Position numbers and translations under genes: made by a program | Notes under the pieces: model-generated | Database searches by the model: none | What the model was told of the DNA's origin: nothing | What the model saw: the letters and a program-made list of their open reading frames with translations, nothing else | Shown here: piece by piece, positions 50,965 through 59,169 of the stretch | How positions within the stretch are numbered: position 1 is the first letter of the stretch | How the letters are laid out: each line of letters opens with the position of its first letter | Origin: Salinisphaera shabanensis E1L3A | Lineage (GTDB): Bacteria; Pseudomonadota; Gammaproteobacteria; Nevskiales; Salinisphaeraceae | DNA length: 64,000 nucleotides | Reading direction: 5' to 3' | Assembly (NCBI RefSeq): GCF_000215955.2 | Contig: NZ_AFNV02000014.1 | Location: 45,079 to 109,078, forward strand

Positions 50965-52548
50965 CTACTCCCCTGCGGCGGCTACCGGCCGCGCCCGCTG
51001 ATCGGCCGCTTCCGCGTAAAGATGTTCATAACGTTCGAGCATGAGCTGCTCGGAATAATGCTCGTCGACACGACGGATACCCACGGCCCGCGCCGACTCC
51101 CAGGCCTCGCGATCGGTCAGCAGATCGAGAATGGCGGCCGCCGTCTCGCCTGGATCCGCGATCGGCACAATACGGCCGGCCGCATGCGCCGGGTCCGGGG
51201 GTGTGGTCAGAGACGTTGCGCGTTCTTTTGGATGACCGTGTACCAGTTCGTAGCACGAACCCACGTCCGTACACACCACCGGGATACCGGATGCCATGGC
51301 TTCGAGCGCGACCAAAGGCTGCGCTTCGCTGATCGAAGTCAGCGTGGCCACGCGGATACGCGCGAACACGTCTTCTGCCTTCTGGAAACCACGGAACTGA
51401 ACTGTCCCGCCGAGATCGAGCTGGGCGGCGAGATCACGACATTCCTGTGCGTATTCCGGATCTTCCGATTCGGGACCCACGATCCAGCCCTGGGCACCCG
51501 GCAGGCGCGACGCGACGATGCGCATGGCGCGTACGAACGTCTTGATTTCCTTGATCGGCGCCACGCGGCCGATCAGGGCGATAATCGGCGCAGTATTCTG
51601 GTGCGTCTGTTCGCGCAATGGCGAGAAGCGCGCGATATTGATGCCGTTGGGGATAACCCGGGTGTGTTCGGCCGGCGCCCCATCGATGATCTGGCGCTCG
51701 CGATTGCCTTCATAAAGCGTGGTAATCGGATTCGCCGCCGCATAGGTCAAACGACCGATCCCATCGAAGAAGCGAATCCAGAGACGACGGATATAACTTA
51801 CGTCGTGGCGAAAGCCATGCGTAAGCACATCGTCGTAGGTTCTGATCCAGTCCGCTTCGGTCAGATCAATCTGGCGTTCCTTGGTATAAATGCCGTGTTC
51901 GGTAACGATGAACGGCAGATCGTGCATATGACGCGCGAGCGCGCCAAGAAAGCCCGCATAGCCGGTCGAGATCGAATGCAGGCAACGAGTCGGCGGCAGA
52001 TTACGGGCAATACGCGCCAGCATGAACAGCGGCGAGTGCATGTTACGGACTGACCAGAAGTAATCTAGAAACGACGGATCGGTGCAGTATTTGCGGTAAT
52101 ACTCGACGATCTGTTCCCAGGCCTGACGGCTATAGAGAAAATCCTCGTGTGCCAGGCCGCCCTTCTTGCCTAACAGCTGCGCGACTTCACAAAGCTGCTT
52201 GTTCGGGTCAGAGGTGCGCGGATCCTTGAAATACTGGTGTAGGCCGTCGCTGGCCTCGAACGCCTTGCGGTTGCCTTCGAACTGGCGCGGCTCGTCGACG
52301 CCCTGGCCTGCATCCATCAGATAATGGCATTCCAGATGCACGACGTTGTCAGGCTTGTCGTACAGAATGCCATTATACGCGGCTTCGCTGCCGCCCATGA
52401 AAACGATCGCGAATCGGCGATGCGGCAAACCGCGGATCATCTGCTCGACCCAGCTCGCAACACCGCCGCGCACCATGGGATACGTGCCTTCGAGCAGCAG
52501 CGTGACGTCCGCCGGCGGGTCGTTCGGTCGCAGGGTGGGCCATTTCAT
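50965..52548 (-). CDS. pelF: Pel glycosyltransferase PelF
   Basis: PelF is the cytosolic GT4-type glycosyltransferase that builds Pel, a polymer rich in partly deacetylated N-acetylgalactosamine. The 527-residue product has the PelF N-terminus (VTLLLEGTYPMVRGGVASWV; key residues LLLEGTYP..RGGVSSWV) and the GT-B nucleotide-sugar motif ISEAQPLVALEAMASGIPVV with the E-x7-E pair. Its ATG overlaps the pelE stop (ATGA). Confidence 0.97.
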   Translation of the reverse strand: MKWPTLRPNDPPADVTLLLEGTYPMVRGGVASWVEQMIRGLPHRRFAIVFMGGSEAAYNGILYDKPDNVVHLECHYLMDAGQGVDEPRQFEGNRKAFEASDGLHQYFKDPRTSDPNKQLCEVAQLLGKKGGLAHEDFLYSRQAWEQIVEYYRKYCTDPSFLDYFWSVRNMHSPLFMLARIARNLPPTRCLHSISTGYAGFLGALARHMHDLPFIVTEHGIYTKERQIDLTEADWIRTYDDVLTHGFRHDVSYIRRLWIRFFDGIGRLTYAAANPITTLYEGNRERQIIDGAPAEHTRVIPNGINIARFSPLREQTHQNTAPIIALIGRVAPIKEIKTFVRAMRIVASRLPGAQGWIVGPESEDPEYAQECRDLAAQLDLGGTVQFRGFQKAEDVFARIRVATLTSISEAQPLVALEAMASGIPVVCTDVGSCYELVHGHPKERATSLTTPPDPAHAAGRIVPIADPGETAAAILDLLTDREAWESARAVGIRRVDEHYSEQLMLERYEHLYAEAADQRARPVAAAGE

Positions 52549-53537
52549 AACCAGTACTCCATTACCGGCCGCATAACGGGGTTGTTTGATGCACGGGCGC
52601 TCATGCGCTCCAATGCCGGAGCCACGTCGCGGTAATCGCCGCGCACGAAAGCGAGTTCTGCCCAGCGCGGTGCGACGTCGTCGTTCGAAAGGCCCTGGCG
52701 CTCGGCTCGGCGCAGCGCATCCTCGGCCTCGTCATAGTGACGTAATTCCATACAAATTCGGGCGCGTAACAAGGACCGCTGTGCGGAATCATGCCGCTCG
52801 ATGGCGGTATCGATCGCGTCGCGCGACTTGGTCAGCATCAATTCCTTGACGCTCCCCTTGGCCAGCTCGAGATAGGAAAACTCCCAGAAAAGCAGCGCAC
52901 GTTCCTCGTGCAGCTCGCCGTCGGGATCGCCGCTCGCGGCGATGGCGTCGCGCACTTCATTGAGCTGGCTTTCGAGATCACGCTCGATGGAATTGAGCAT
53001 CGCGTAGGCGAGCAATCGGACTTCGTCGGCCGAGTCACTCAGCGCCGAGCGCAAGATCGGTACCGCTTCGCGCCGCGGCAAATGGCGACACGCCATGATG
53101 GCCTGCTGGCGACGGTTACGGTCGTCGAAATGCGTGAGCACCGACGACAAGCCGTCACGCATGAATACATCGTTCGGGTCCACCGTGACCGGCTGGAACG
53201 GCAGATCGGGAATCGCCAGTGCATCCCAAGCCTTGGGCTTTTCACGGTAGGCGAAGTACAGCCCCGCCAACATGCCGATCGTCAGACCGATCGCGCCCAA
53301 TGGCGGCGTGAATAAACTGGCGGTCGCAAGAAACGCGAATCCGCCGCCGACCGGGCGTTTGTAATTGGGCGGCAGCGCCAGATAGAGGCCGACGATCAGC
53401 ACAGCACAACCGACGACATGCACCAGCAGAATCGTAATCAGCCCCACCGGGGCATGCCAGCCGATGACGAACGCCCAGGTTGCCAGCGCCTCGACCAGCA
53501 ACCCGATGGGGATGAGAATAAGACTAAGCAGGCGCAT
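52545..53537 (-). CDS. pelE: Pel biosynthesis protein PelE
   Basis: PelE is an inner-membrane protein with two to four membrane segments (here about 5-25, 30-50, 60-80 and 82-95) followed by a cytosolic TPR-like helical domain (about 130-325). The 330 residues match the family. The ATG at 53537 (MRLLSLILIPIGLL) lies 14 bp inside pelD, indicating coupled translation. It probably tethers PelF to PelD and PelG. Confidence 0.92.
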   Translation of the reverse strand: MRLLSLILIPIGLLVEALATWAFVIGWHAPVGLITILLVHVVGCAVLIVGLYLALPPNYKRPVGGGFAFLATASLFTPPLGAIGLTIGMLAGLYFAYREKPKAWDALAIPDLPFQPVTVDPNDVFMRDGLSSVLTHFDDRNRRQQAIMACRHLPRREAVPILRSALSDSADEVRLLAYAMLNSIERDLESQLNEVRDAIAASGDPDGELHEERALLFWEFSYLELAKGSVKELMLTKSRDAIDTAIERHDSAQRSLLRARICMELRHYDEAEDALRRAERQGLSNDDVAPRWAELAFVRGDYRDVAPALERMSARASNNPVMRPVMEYWL

Positions 53538-54888
53538 GTTGCTCGGCCTGACGGCGGATACCGGCGACCAGATTCGCCGCCGACTGCTTGCCGTCGACAT
53601 TACGCTGATGGAATACCAGCCCGCTTTCGGCCACGTCGACGCCGAAACGCTCGTTGAGCAACAGTGTCATGCGTTCACGATACGCGGCCGATCCACGCTC
53701 AGGCGTTAACGGCATGAGCACGTAAATCAGCCGGGAGTTACTTCCGAGATTCGTGGTCCACGCATAGTCCAGCGCCCGAAGCTGCTCGTAGATCAGATCG
53801 GTCAGCGTTTCGCTGCCCACATTACCGATGTGGCTCGGCACTTCGAAGGCGACCAGCAACGAATTCAACTTGTAGCGTGCGGCATAACGCGACCAGCGCT
53901 TGAGACGCTGTTCGAACTGGAACCGCGCCAGTTCCGCATCGGCCGGCGTACGCTCGTAGGCCTCGGTGATGATATCGCCGAGATTGCCGCCGAGTACCGA
54001 CAGCAGATGCAGATTGCCCCGCTCGAACTCGACGAACGGCATTTCCGTAACCGTCACGATCGCCCAGATCTTGTCGTTGACGTCGATGAGCGGAATCACG
54101 GCCAGCAGAGGCTGAGCGCGATTCTGCAACTCCTCTTCCATCTCGCTCTTGAGGCTGATCATGCTGCGCTGCTCGAGGCAGGCCTGAACCATCGGATCGC
54201 CTGCGATGTCCTGATCCAAAGGCCGGCCACCGATAAACGCCAACGGTTCGCGCTCCACCCGTTCATGTTCGTCCACACGATAAAGCGCGCCCTGTTCGAC
54301 ACGCCCCTCATGCGAAATAAAGCTCAACAGATCACTCGCACGCTCGGTCAGGATATCGTCGCCCGGCTCGACTACGTCGAAGCGCTCGGCAAGCGCCAAC
54401 AGAACGTCACGCAGGTTGTGCGGGTTGGCAGCCAGGCGCTCAGCGAGCTGGTCATGCGACACGCGCAGCACATGAAAATTACGCACGAACTCTTCAAGGC
54501 GGGTGCCCTGATATTCGTTGATGATCTTCATCTGCGTGATGCGCCGACGCCAGATATCGGTGAACTCGCCGGCCACCATGCCGGTGAGCAGCACACCGAT
54601 GGCGTATTCGATCGGCAGATCCGTCTCGGCCCAGCCGGTACCCGAGGCGACCATCATGATGGCCACCGTGAGCAGCGCCGATGCAAAGCCGAACAGGAAG
54701 CCGTAGCGCAATCCCGCAAGCAGCGGGCCCAGGATGAGCCAGGCGAATGAACTCGCGTAGAACAGCGGATCGTCAGCGTTGAACAGCCAGCCGGCCAGCG
54801 GCACCAGCAGCGTAAGCACAGCTGTTTCCAGCATGCGCACCCAAATTGGCGGCACCTGGTAGTTCACGTCTTCAATTTGGGTGACCAT
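53524..54888 (-). CDS. pelD: cyclic di-GMP receptor PelD
   Basis: PelD switches Pel synthesis on when it binds cyclic di-GMP. The 454-residue product has about four membrane segments (20-110), a coiled helix, a GAF domain (about 155-310) and a degenerate GGDEF domain (320-450) lacking the catalytic motif. The inhibitory-site motif RALD (Arg371-Asp374) matches Arg367/Asp370 of Pseudomonas PelD, so binding should be intact. The ATG at 54888 is chosen over a TTG two codons upstream because AAAGG lies 6 nt before it. Confidence 0.97.
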   Translation of the reverse strand: MVTQIEDVNYQVPPIWVRMLETAVLTLLVPLAGWLFNADDPLFYASSFAWLILGPLLAGLRYGFLFGFASALLTVAIMMVASGTGWAETDLPIEYAIGVLLTGMVAGEFTDIWRRRITQMKIINEYQGTRLEEFVRNFHVLRVSHDQLAERLAANPHNLRDVLLALAERFDVVEPGDDILTERASDLLSFISHEGRVEQGALYRVDEHERVEREPLAFIGGRPLDQDIAGDPMVQACLEQRSMISLKSEMEEELQNRAQPLLAVIPLIDVNDKIWAIVTVTEMPFVEFERGNLHLLSVLGGNLGDIITEAYERTPADAELARFQFEQRLKRWSRYAARYKLNSLLVAFEVPSHIGNVGSETLTDLIYEQLRALDYAWTTNLGSNSRLIYVLMPLTPERGSAAYRERMTLLLNERFGVDVAESGLVFHQRNVDGKQSAANLVAGIRRQAEQHAPA

Positions 54889-54933
54889 AGGCAACCTTTC
54901 GTACTATCGTGCCGGCTCGAAGCGCTTCGAACT

Positions 54934-55458
54934 TTAAAGCGGCATATCGCTGACGAGACTGCTCATCAGCTGCTGCGCGGTACCACTGACGGTGGAATAA
55001 CCCCAACCGGCCTTGGAGCCCGAGGCACTCCAGACCGTCGCGCCGGTATTCACGTCGATAACGCGAAGACTGATACCCACGGCAGGCTCGCCGTCCAGGC
55101 CGGTCTTGTACTGCCATTCCTCGACCGCGCCGGTCACGCCGTACTGATAACCCTGACGGCGGGCCCAGCTCAGCGCCTGATCAAGTGCGGCGTTCTGGTC
55201 GAATTCCGGCAGGCCGCCGTTGTCGCTACGCGGGGCCGGCGTGAGCATGTTTACGCCGCGCTGGTGTAGCAGCGTGGTCAGAATCGATTCGGCGCGCTCG
55301 CCTGCTTGCGGCGTTTCCGCATAGTTGGCGATCGGCAGCAACGCCCACCGCGCGGAGCCATCGAGTTGCTGACTGCGGTGCACATCAGTGACCGCACAGC
55401 CGGACAGCATGGCGACGGCAAGCGCGAACAGACTTGCGATAAGAGTAGAGCGTTTCAT
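54934..55458 (-). CDS. pelC: Pel outer-membrane lipoprotein PelC
   Basis: PelC forms a 12-mer ring on the periplasmic face of the outer membrane and funnels Pel to PelB. The 174-residue precursor has a lipoprotein signal with lipobox LSGC (Cys about 21) and the family body (ARWALLPIANYAETPQAGERAESIL). Length is normal. The longer frame upstream adds no signal features and is rejected. Confidence 0.95.
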   Translation of the reverse strand: MKRSTLIASLFALAVAMLSGCAVTDVHRSQQLDGSARWALLPIANYAETPQAGERAESILTTLLHQRGVNMLTPAPRSDNGGLPEFDQNAALDQALSWARRQGYQYGVTGAVEEWQYKTGLDGEPAVGISLRVIDVNTGATVWSASGSKAGWGYSTVSGTAQQLMSSLVSDMPL

Positions 55459-55518
55459 GGTGGTGGTTTCTCCCTGCCTACGAGTGACGTTGTGTTGAGC
55501 GTTCATGTATTGGGCGCA

Positions 55519-58500
55519 TCAGCGACCGAGGAAATATTGGTATTTGATGGAGCCGCTGTAGGAATTGTCCTGTGTCTGGCTACCTGTCTGATCGACGCCG
55601 AAATTCAGGCTCAGCTCATCACTGCCCAGAATACGGGTGCCGATCGCAAAGTTCGCACTGATGCCAATGTCGTTGTCCGGCAGCACATAACCGGCATCGA
55701 TATCCAGTTGATATCGCGGCGATGCCACCAACGGATACTCCTCGCCCGGAATACCGCGGGCAAAGGAAAGCCCGGCCCCCAGAAAGGTATAGCGCGTGGG
55801 CACGACATCGTTGAGATCGGTATCTGCGGGCAAACGCGCGGCCATATCCGACGGCAGATCGTCCTCCAGGAAGTTCTGCTCGGTACTCGCGAATACACGT
55901 GCCTGCACCTGATGGGTCGGACCGACCATCAAGTAATGGGCAAGCGACGCTTCCACACTGTAGCCGTCGCCGAGATCATTGCGTTCCTCGCGCGAGTAGA
56001 ACTTCGAATACGTCGCGGTCAGCGACAAACTGTCGCGGGCGTTCAACACCCAGTCGACGTCGAAGCCGAGATCATCGCGTAGTCCGAGCACGCGGTACTG
56101 TCCGGTCTCGTCGGGCAGCTCGTTATAGTTGATGAAACCGGCTACCGATACATTATCGGTGAGCTGATAATCCTGCCGAAGGCCGAACTGAGTGGTGTTT
56201 TCAGCATCGGTGGAGATCGCGCCGACGCGCACGGTGGTCGTGCCACGACGCTCGCGCCAATTGAGCACGAGGTTTGCGTAGCGTTCGTCCTCGAGCCCGT
56301 CCATGTCGACGAAATCATCGTCTGCAGAGAGTTGACGCGCACCCAGCTCGACCCGTGTGGACAGCTTCTCGCCACTCAAGCGCAGAAACACGCTTTCGGA
56401 ATTGACCTCCAGATCGCTGATGCTGCGCACGATCAGTTCGGTACCGAAGTTCTGCGGCATGGTCTGATAGAGCTCCGCGGCATAGCGCGGAACCGTATCG
56501 ATGCCGGTAACGTACGGCTCGCTCGGGCGTTCGTGATCCAGGGCGAGCGTGAGCGCACGAGCGCGGAAATCGAGCTGGCGCAGTGCGGTAATCCGGTCGG
56601 CAATACCAATATCCGCATTCTCGCGGGAGCGCGCCAGGATGCGTTGCATCGCTACCTGATCATTGGCCTGTAGGGCCACCGCCAGCTGCTGCCAGTCTTC
56701 GGTCGTGACACGACGACGATGCGCCTGCAGCAGCCAGTAGCGTGCGTAGCTCGGTTCCTGCTCGCTGAGATAGTAACCCAGCAACAGTTCGATATCGGTC
56801 GCGGTCAAATCGTCGCCGGAACGCCCGTTAAGCGCGCTCCCCAGCAATGCATGGCGCCCATCATTGCCAAGCATTTCAGCCTGCACGGCGAGAATACGGC
56901 GATTCTGCTCACGTTGCGCACGGGTCAGCTTGCCCTGTGCCTGCAAGTCGGCCAGCAAGCGCGGCCGCAGCTCCATGAGTGCGTACTCACGCATGCGTCG
57001 CGCCGAGTCGAACCGCCGGCCCCGCTCAAGTGCATCGGCGTAATCGAGCACCAGCAAATAATTATCGGGGTCGTAATGCACGGCCCGGTCGTACCACCGC
57101 AACGCGGTGTTGGTCTGTCCCAGTTCGCTATTGGCCAAGGCGAACACCGACCACATACTCGGACTGTTCGTGGCCTCGTCCGACCATTCGTTGACGTAGC
57201 GCGCCAGCTCTTCGTCGTAACCGCCCTGCGCGAGCGTGGACAGTAACGACGTACGCACACCGGTATTGTTCGGTGCCAGTGATAGCGCTTTGAGATAGGC
57301 CCTGCGTGCTTCGCCCAGTTTGCGTTGTTCGAACTGATAGTCGCCGTAGTACTGCCAGTAGTATGGCGACTGCGCAAACAACGCCGGCCGGGTTTGCGCC
57401 ATCGCGATTAATTCGCGCGTGAGTTCTGGTCGATCCTCGCGCTGTGCCGCACCGAGCATTGCCACGATAATGTCGGCATGCTTGTTTTCGCGCCAGTCGC
57501 TGCGTGCGACTTCCATCGCCATATCCATGTGATCAGTGGCGACCGCTGTTTCCACAAGTCGGATATAACCGCTGGAATCCAGCTTGCGCGCCAGATACAG
57601 CTGATAGTAAGCCTCACGGGCGGCCTCTGGCTGATTCTGATTCCAGGCCAGTTCGCCCAGCGTCTGCCAGTAATACACCTGGTCTGGCGTGTCCGCAGGG
57701 GGCTTGTCAGGCAGCGATCGCAAGACCGCTATCGCCTTATCCGTCTGCCAGTCCTCGGCCAGCAGCCGTGCTCTGGCCTGGGTTTCGTCAAGCCGTCGCC
57801 CGAACCGGGAGGCGATGTCGTTCCAGGTCGCAAGCGACGTGTCCGTATTCCCACGGTACGCCTGCAAGGTTGCCAGACGCACCCAAAGATCGCGATCCTG
57901 GGAGCCACTTTCTACCCAGTTCGACAACACCGCGATCGCGCGATCCGGGTCACCCTCGCTGTTGAGCACGTTGACCAACAGACGACGCTGACTCGCATTC
58001 AGCGGATGCCGCGCCTGGATTCTCTGGAGTGCACCAAGCACCGCCGAGGTATCGTTGAGACCCGCCCCAAGATCGATAATCTGATTGTCGTAGTCGTCGT
58101 TGCCACTCCGGCGAGCAAGCCACTTGTAATTGGCGAGTGCTGCCGCGGGCTGGCCGGCCCAAACCTGCACCTGGGCCAATTGCGCCCGCAAGGCAACATT
58201 GTCGGGATTACGTTCCACCAAACGTTGCAAGCCGGCAAGCGACTCATCGAGCCGGTTATTCGCCAGTGCGATCTGGGCATTGCGCTCGAGGCCCTTTTCG
58301 TCATCCGGACGCAGTTCGACGTAGCGGCGCGACCAGATCTGGGCCTGTGCCAGGCGGTTGTTCGCCAGCGCCATTTCGATACCGATATCCAGGAACGTCG
58401 GATCGTCCGGGTAAGCATCGATGAACTCGCCCGCCATGCGCAGGCTGCTGCCATCGTTGGTCTGCTGCGCGGCGTCGAGTGCGGCCAGTGCGGCATCCCG

Positions 58501-59169
58501 ACGCTGGGATTCGTCGTCGGTCGCCGCAAACGCCGACTGCCATGCCTGGGCAGCACGCATGGGCGCGTCAGCTGCCAGCCACCAGCGCGCGGCCTCGCCG
58601 TAGCGTTCGTAGGCGCGTGCCGGATCCTGTGCGGCCAGGCGTTCGTAAAGATCGGCTGCCCGTGCCGGCCGCCCGAGTTCCAGCCAGCGACGGGCGAGCG
58701 TTTCGAGCTGGTCGGGCGTGAGCGAGTCGTTACGCTCAAGCGCGTTCATCTGGGCGATCAGTTCGCCCTGCTGCTCATCACGACGCGGGTCGTCGGCCTC
58801 GAGCCCGTTGAATGCCTGCCAGGAAATCTGGTGATACAGCCAGCGAGCGTTCGCGTCGGTGCTGTCCGACAGCGGCTGCATCACTTCCATGGCCTTGGGG
58901 ATATTGCCGGCCGCGGCGAGCTGGCGCGCCAGCTTCAAACGCAGCTGATCGTCTCCGGGGTTGGCTTCCAGCAAGGCCTCGAGATAGGTGATCGATACGC
59001 TGCTCGGGTCGTCCCGGCCCGCGTCGCCCTGGCTGAGCGACAGAAAGCGGCGCGCCGGAAACAGCAGCACCAGCGCGACCACGAGTACCACTGCGATGAT
59101 CAGCAGCGTGAGCGGCCGAACAAAGCGGGTGCGTTTGGGCAGGTCTTTTTCTTGTTTGTGTTCAGCCAC
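55519..59169 (-). CDS. pelB: Pel outer-membrane porin with TPR scaffold, PelB
   Basis: PelB is the export channel. The 1216-residue product has one N-terminal membrane segment (21-38), some 19 TPR-type helical repeats (about 60-880; for example RAADLYERLAAQDPARAYERYG) and a C-terminal 16-stranded beta-barrel (from about 890) ending in aromatic-rich strands (SIKYQYFLGR). The GTG start overlaps the pelA stop by 8 bp. The TPR region recruits PelA in Pseudomonas. Confidence 0.95.
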   Translation of the reverse strand: MAEHKQEKDLPKRTRFVRPLTLLIIAVVLVVALVLLFPARRFLSLSQGDAGRDDPSSVSITYLEALLEANPGDDQLRLKLARQLAAAGNIPKAMEVMQPLSDSTDANARWLYHQISWQAFNGLEADDPRRDEQQGELIAQMNALERNDSLTPDQLETLARRWLELGRPARAADLYERLAAQDPARAYERYGEAARWWLAADAPMRAAQAWQSAFAATDDESQRRDAALAALDAAQQTNDGSSLRMAGEFIDAYPDDPTFLDIGIEMALANNRLAQAQIWSRRYVELRPDDEKGLERNAQIALANNRLDESLAGLQRLVERNPDNVALRAQLAQVQVWAGQPAAALANYKWLARRSGNDDYDNQIIDLGAGLNDTSAVLGALQRIQARHPLNASQRRLLVNVLNSEGDPDRAIAVLSNWVESGSQDRDLWVRLATLQAYRGNTDTSLATWNDIASRFGRRLDETQARARLLAEDWQTDKAIAVLRSLPDKPPADTPDQVYYWQTLGELAWNQNQPEAAREAYYQLYLARKLDSSGYIRLVETAVATDHMDMAMEVARSDWRENKHADIIVAMLGAAQREDRPELTRELIAMAQTRPALFAQSPYYWQYYGDYQFEQRKLGEARRAYLKALSLAPNNTGVRTSLLSTLAQGGYDEELARYVNEWSDEATNSPSMWSVFALANSELGQTNTALRWYDRAVHYDPDNYLLVLDYADALERGRRFDSARRMREYALMELRPRLLADLQAQGKLTRAQREQNRRILAVQAEMLGNDGRHALLGSALNGRSGDDLTATDIELLLGYYLSEQEPSYARYWLLQAHRRRVTTEDWQQLAVALQANDQVAMQRILARSRENADIGIADRITALRQLDFRARALTLALDHERPSEPYVTGIDTVPRYAAELYQTMPQNFGTELIVRSISDLEVNSESVFLRLSGEKLSTRVELGARQLSADDDFVDMDGLEDERYANLVLNWRERRGTTTVRVGAISTDAENTTQFGLRQDYQLTDNVSVAGFINYNELPDETGQYRVLGLRDDLGFDVDWVLNARDSLSLTATYSKFYSREERNDLGDGYSVEASLAHYLMVGPTHQVQARVFASTEQNFLEDDLPSDMAARLPADTDLNDVVPTRYTFLGAGLSFARGIPGEEYPLVASPRYQLDIDAGYVLPDNDIGISANFAIGTRILGSDELSLNFGVDQTGSQTQDNSYSGSIKYQYFLGR

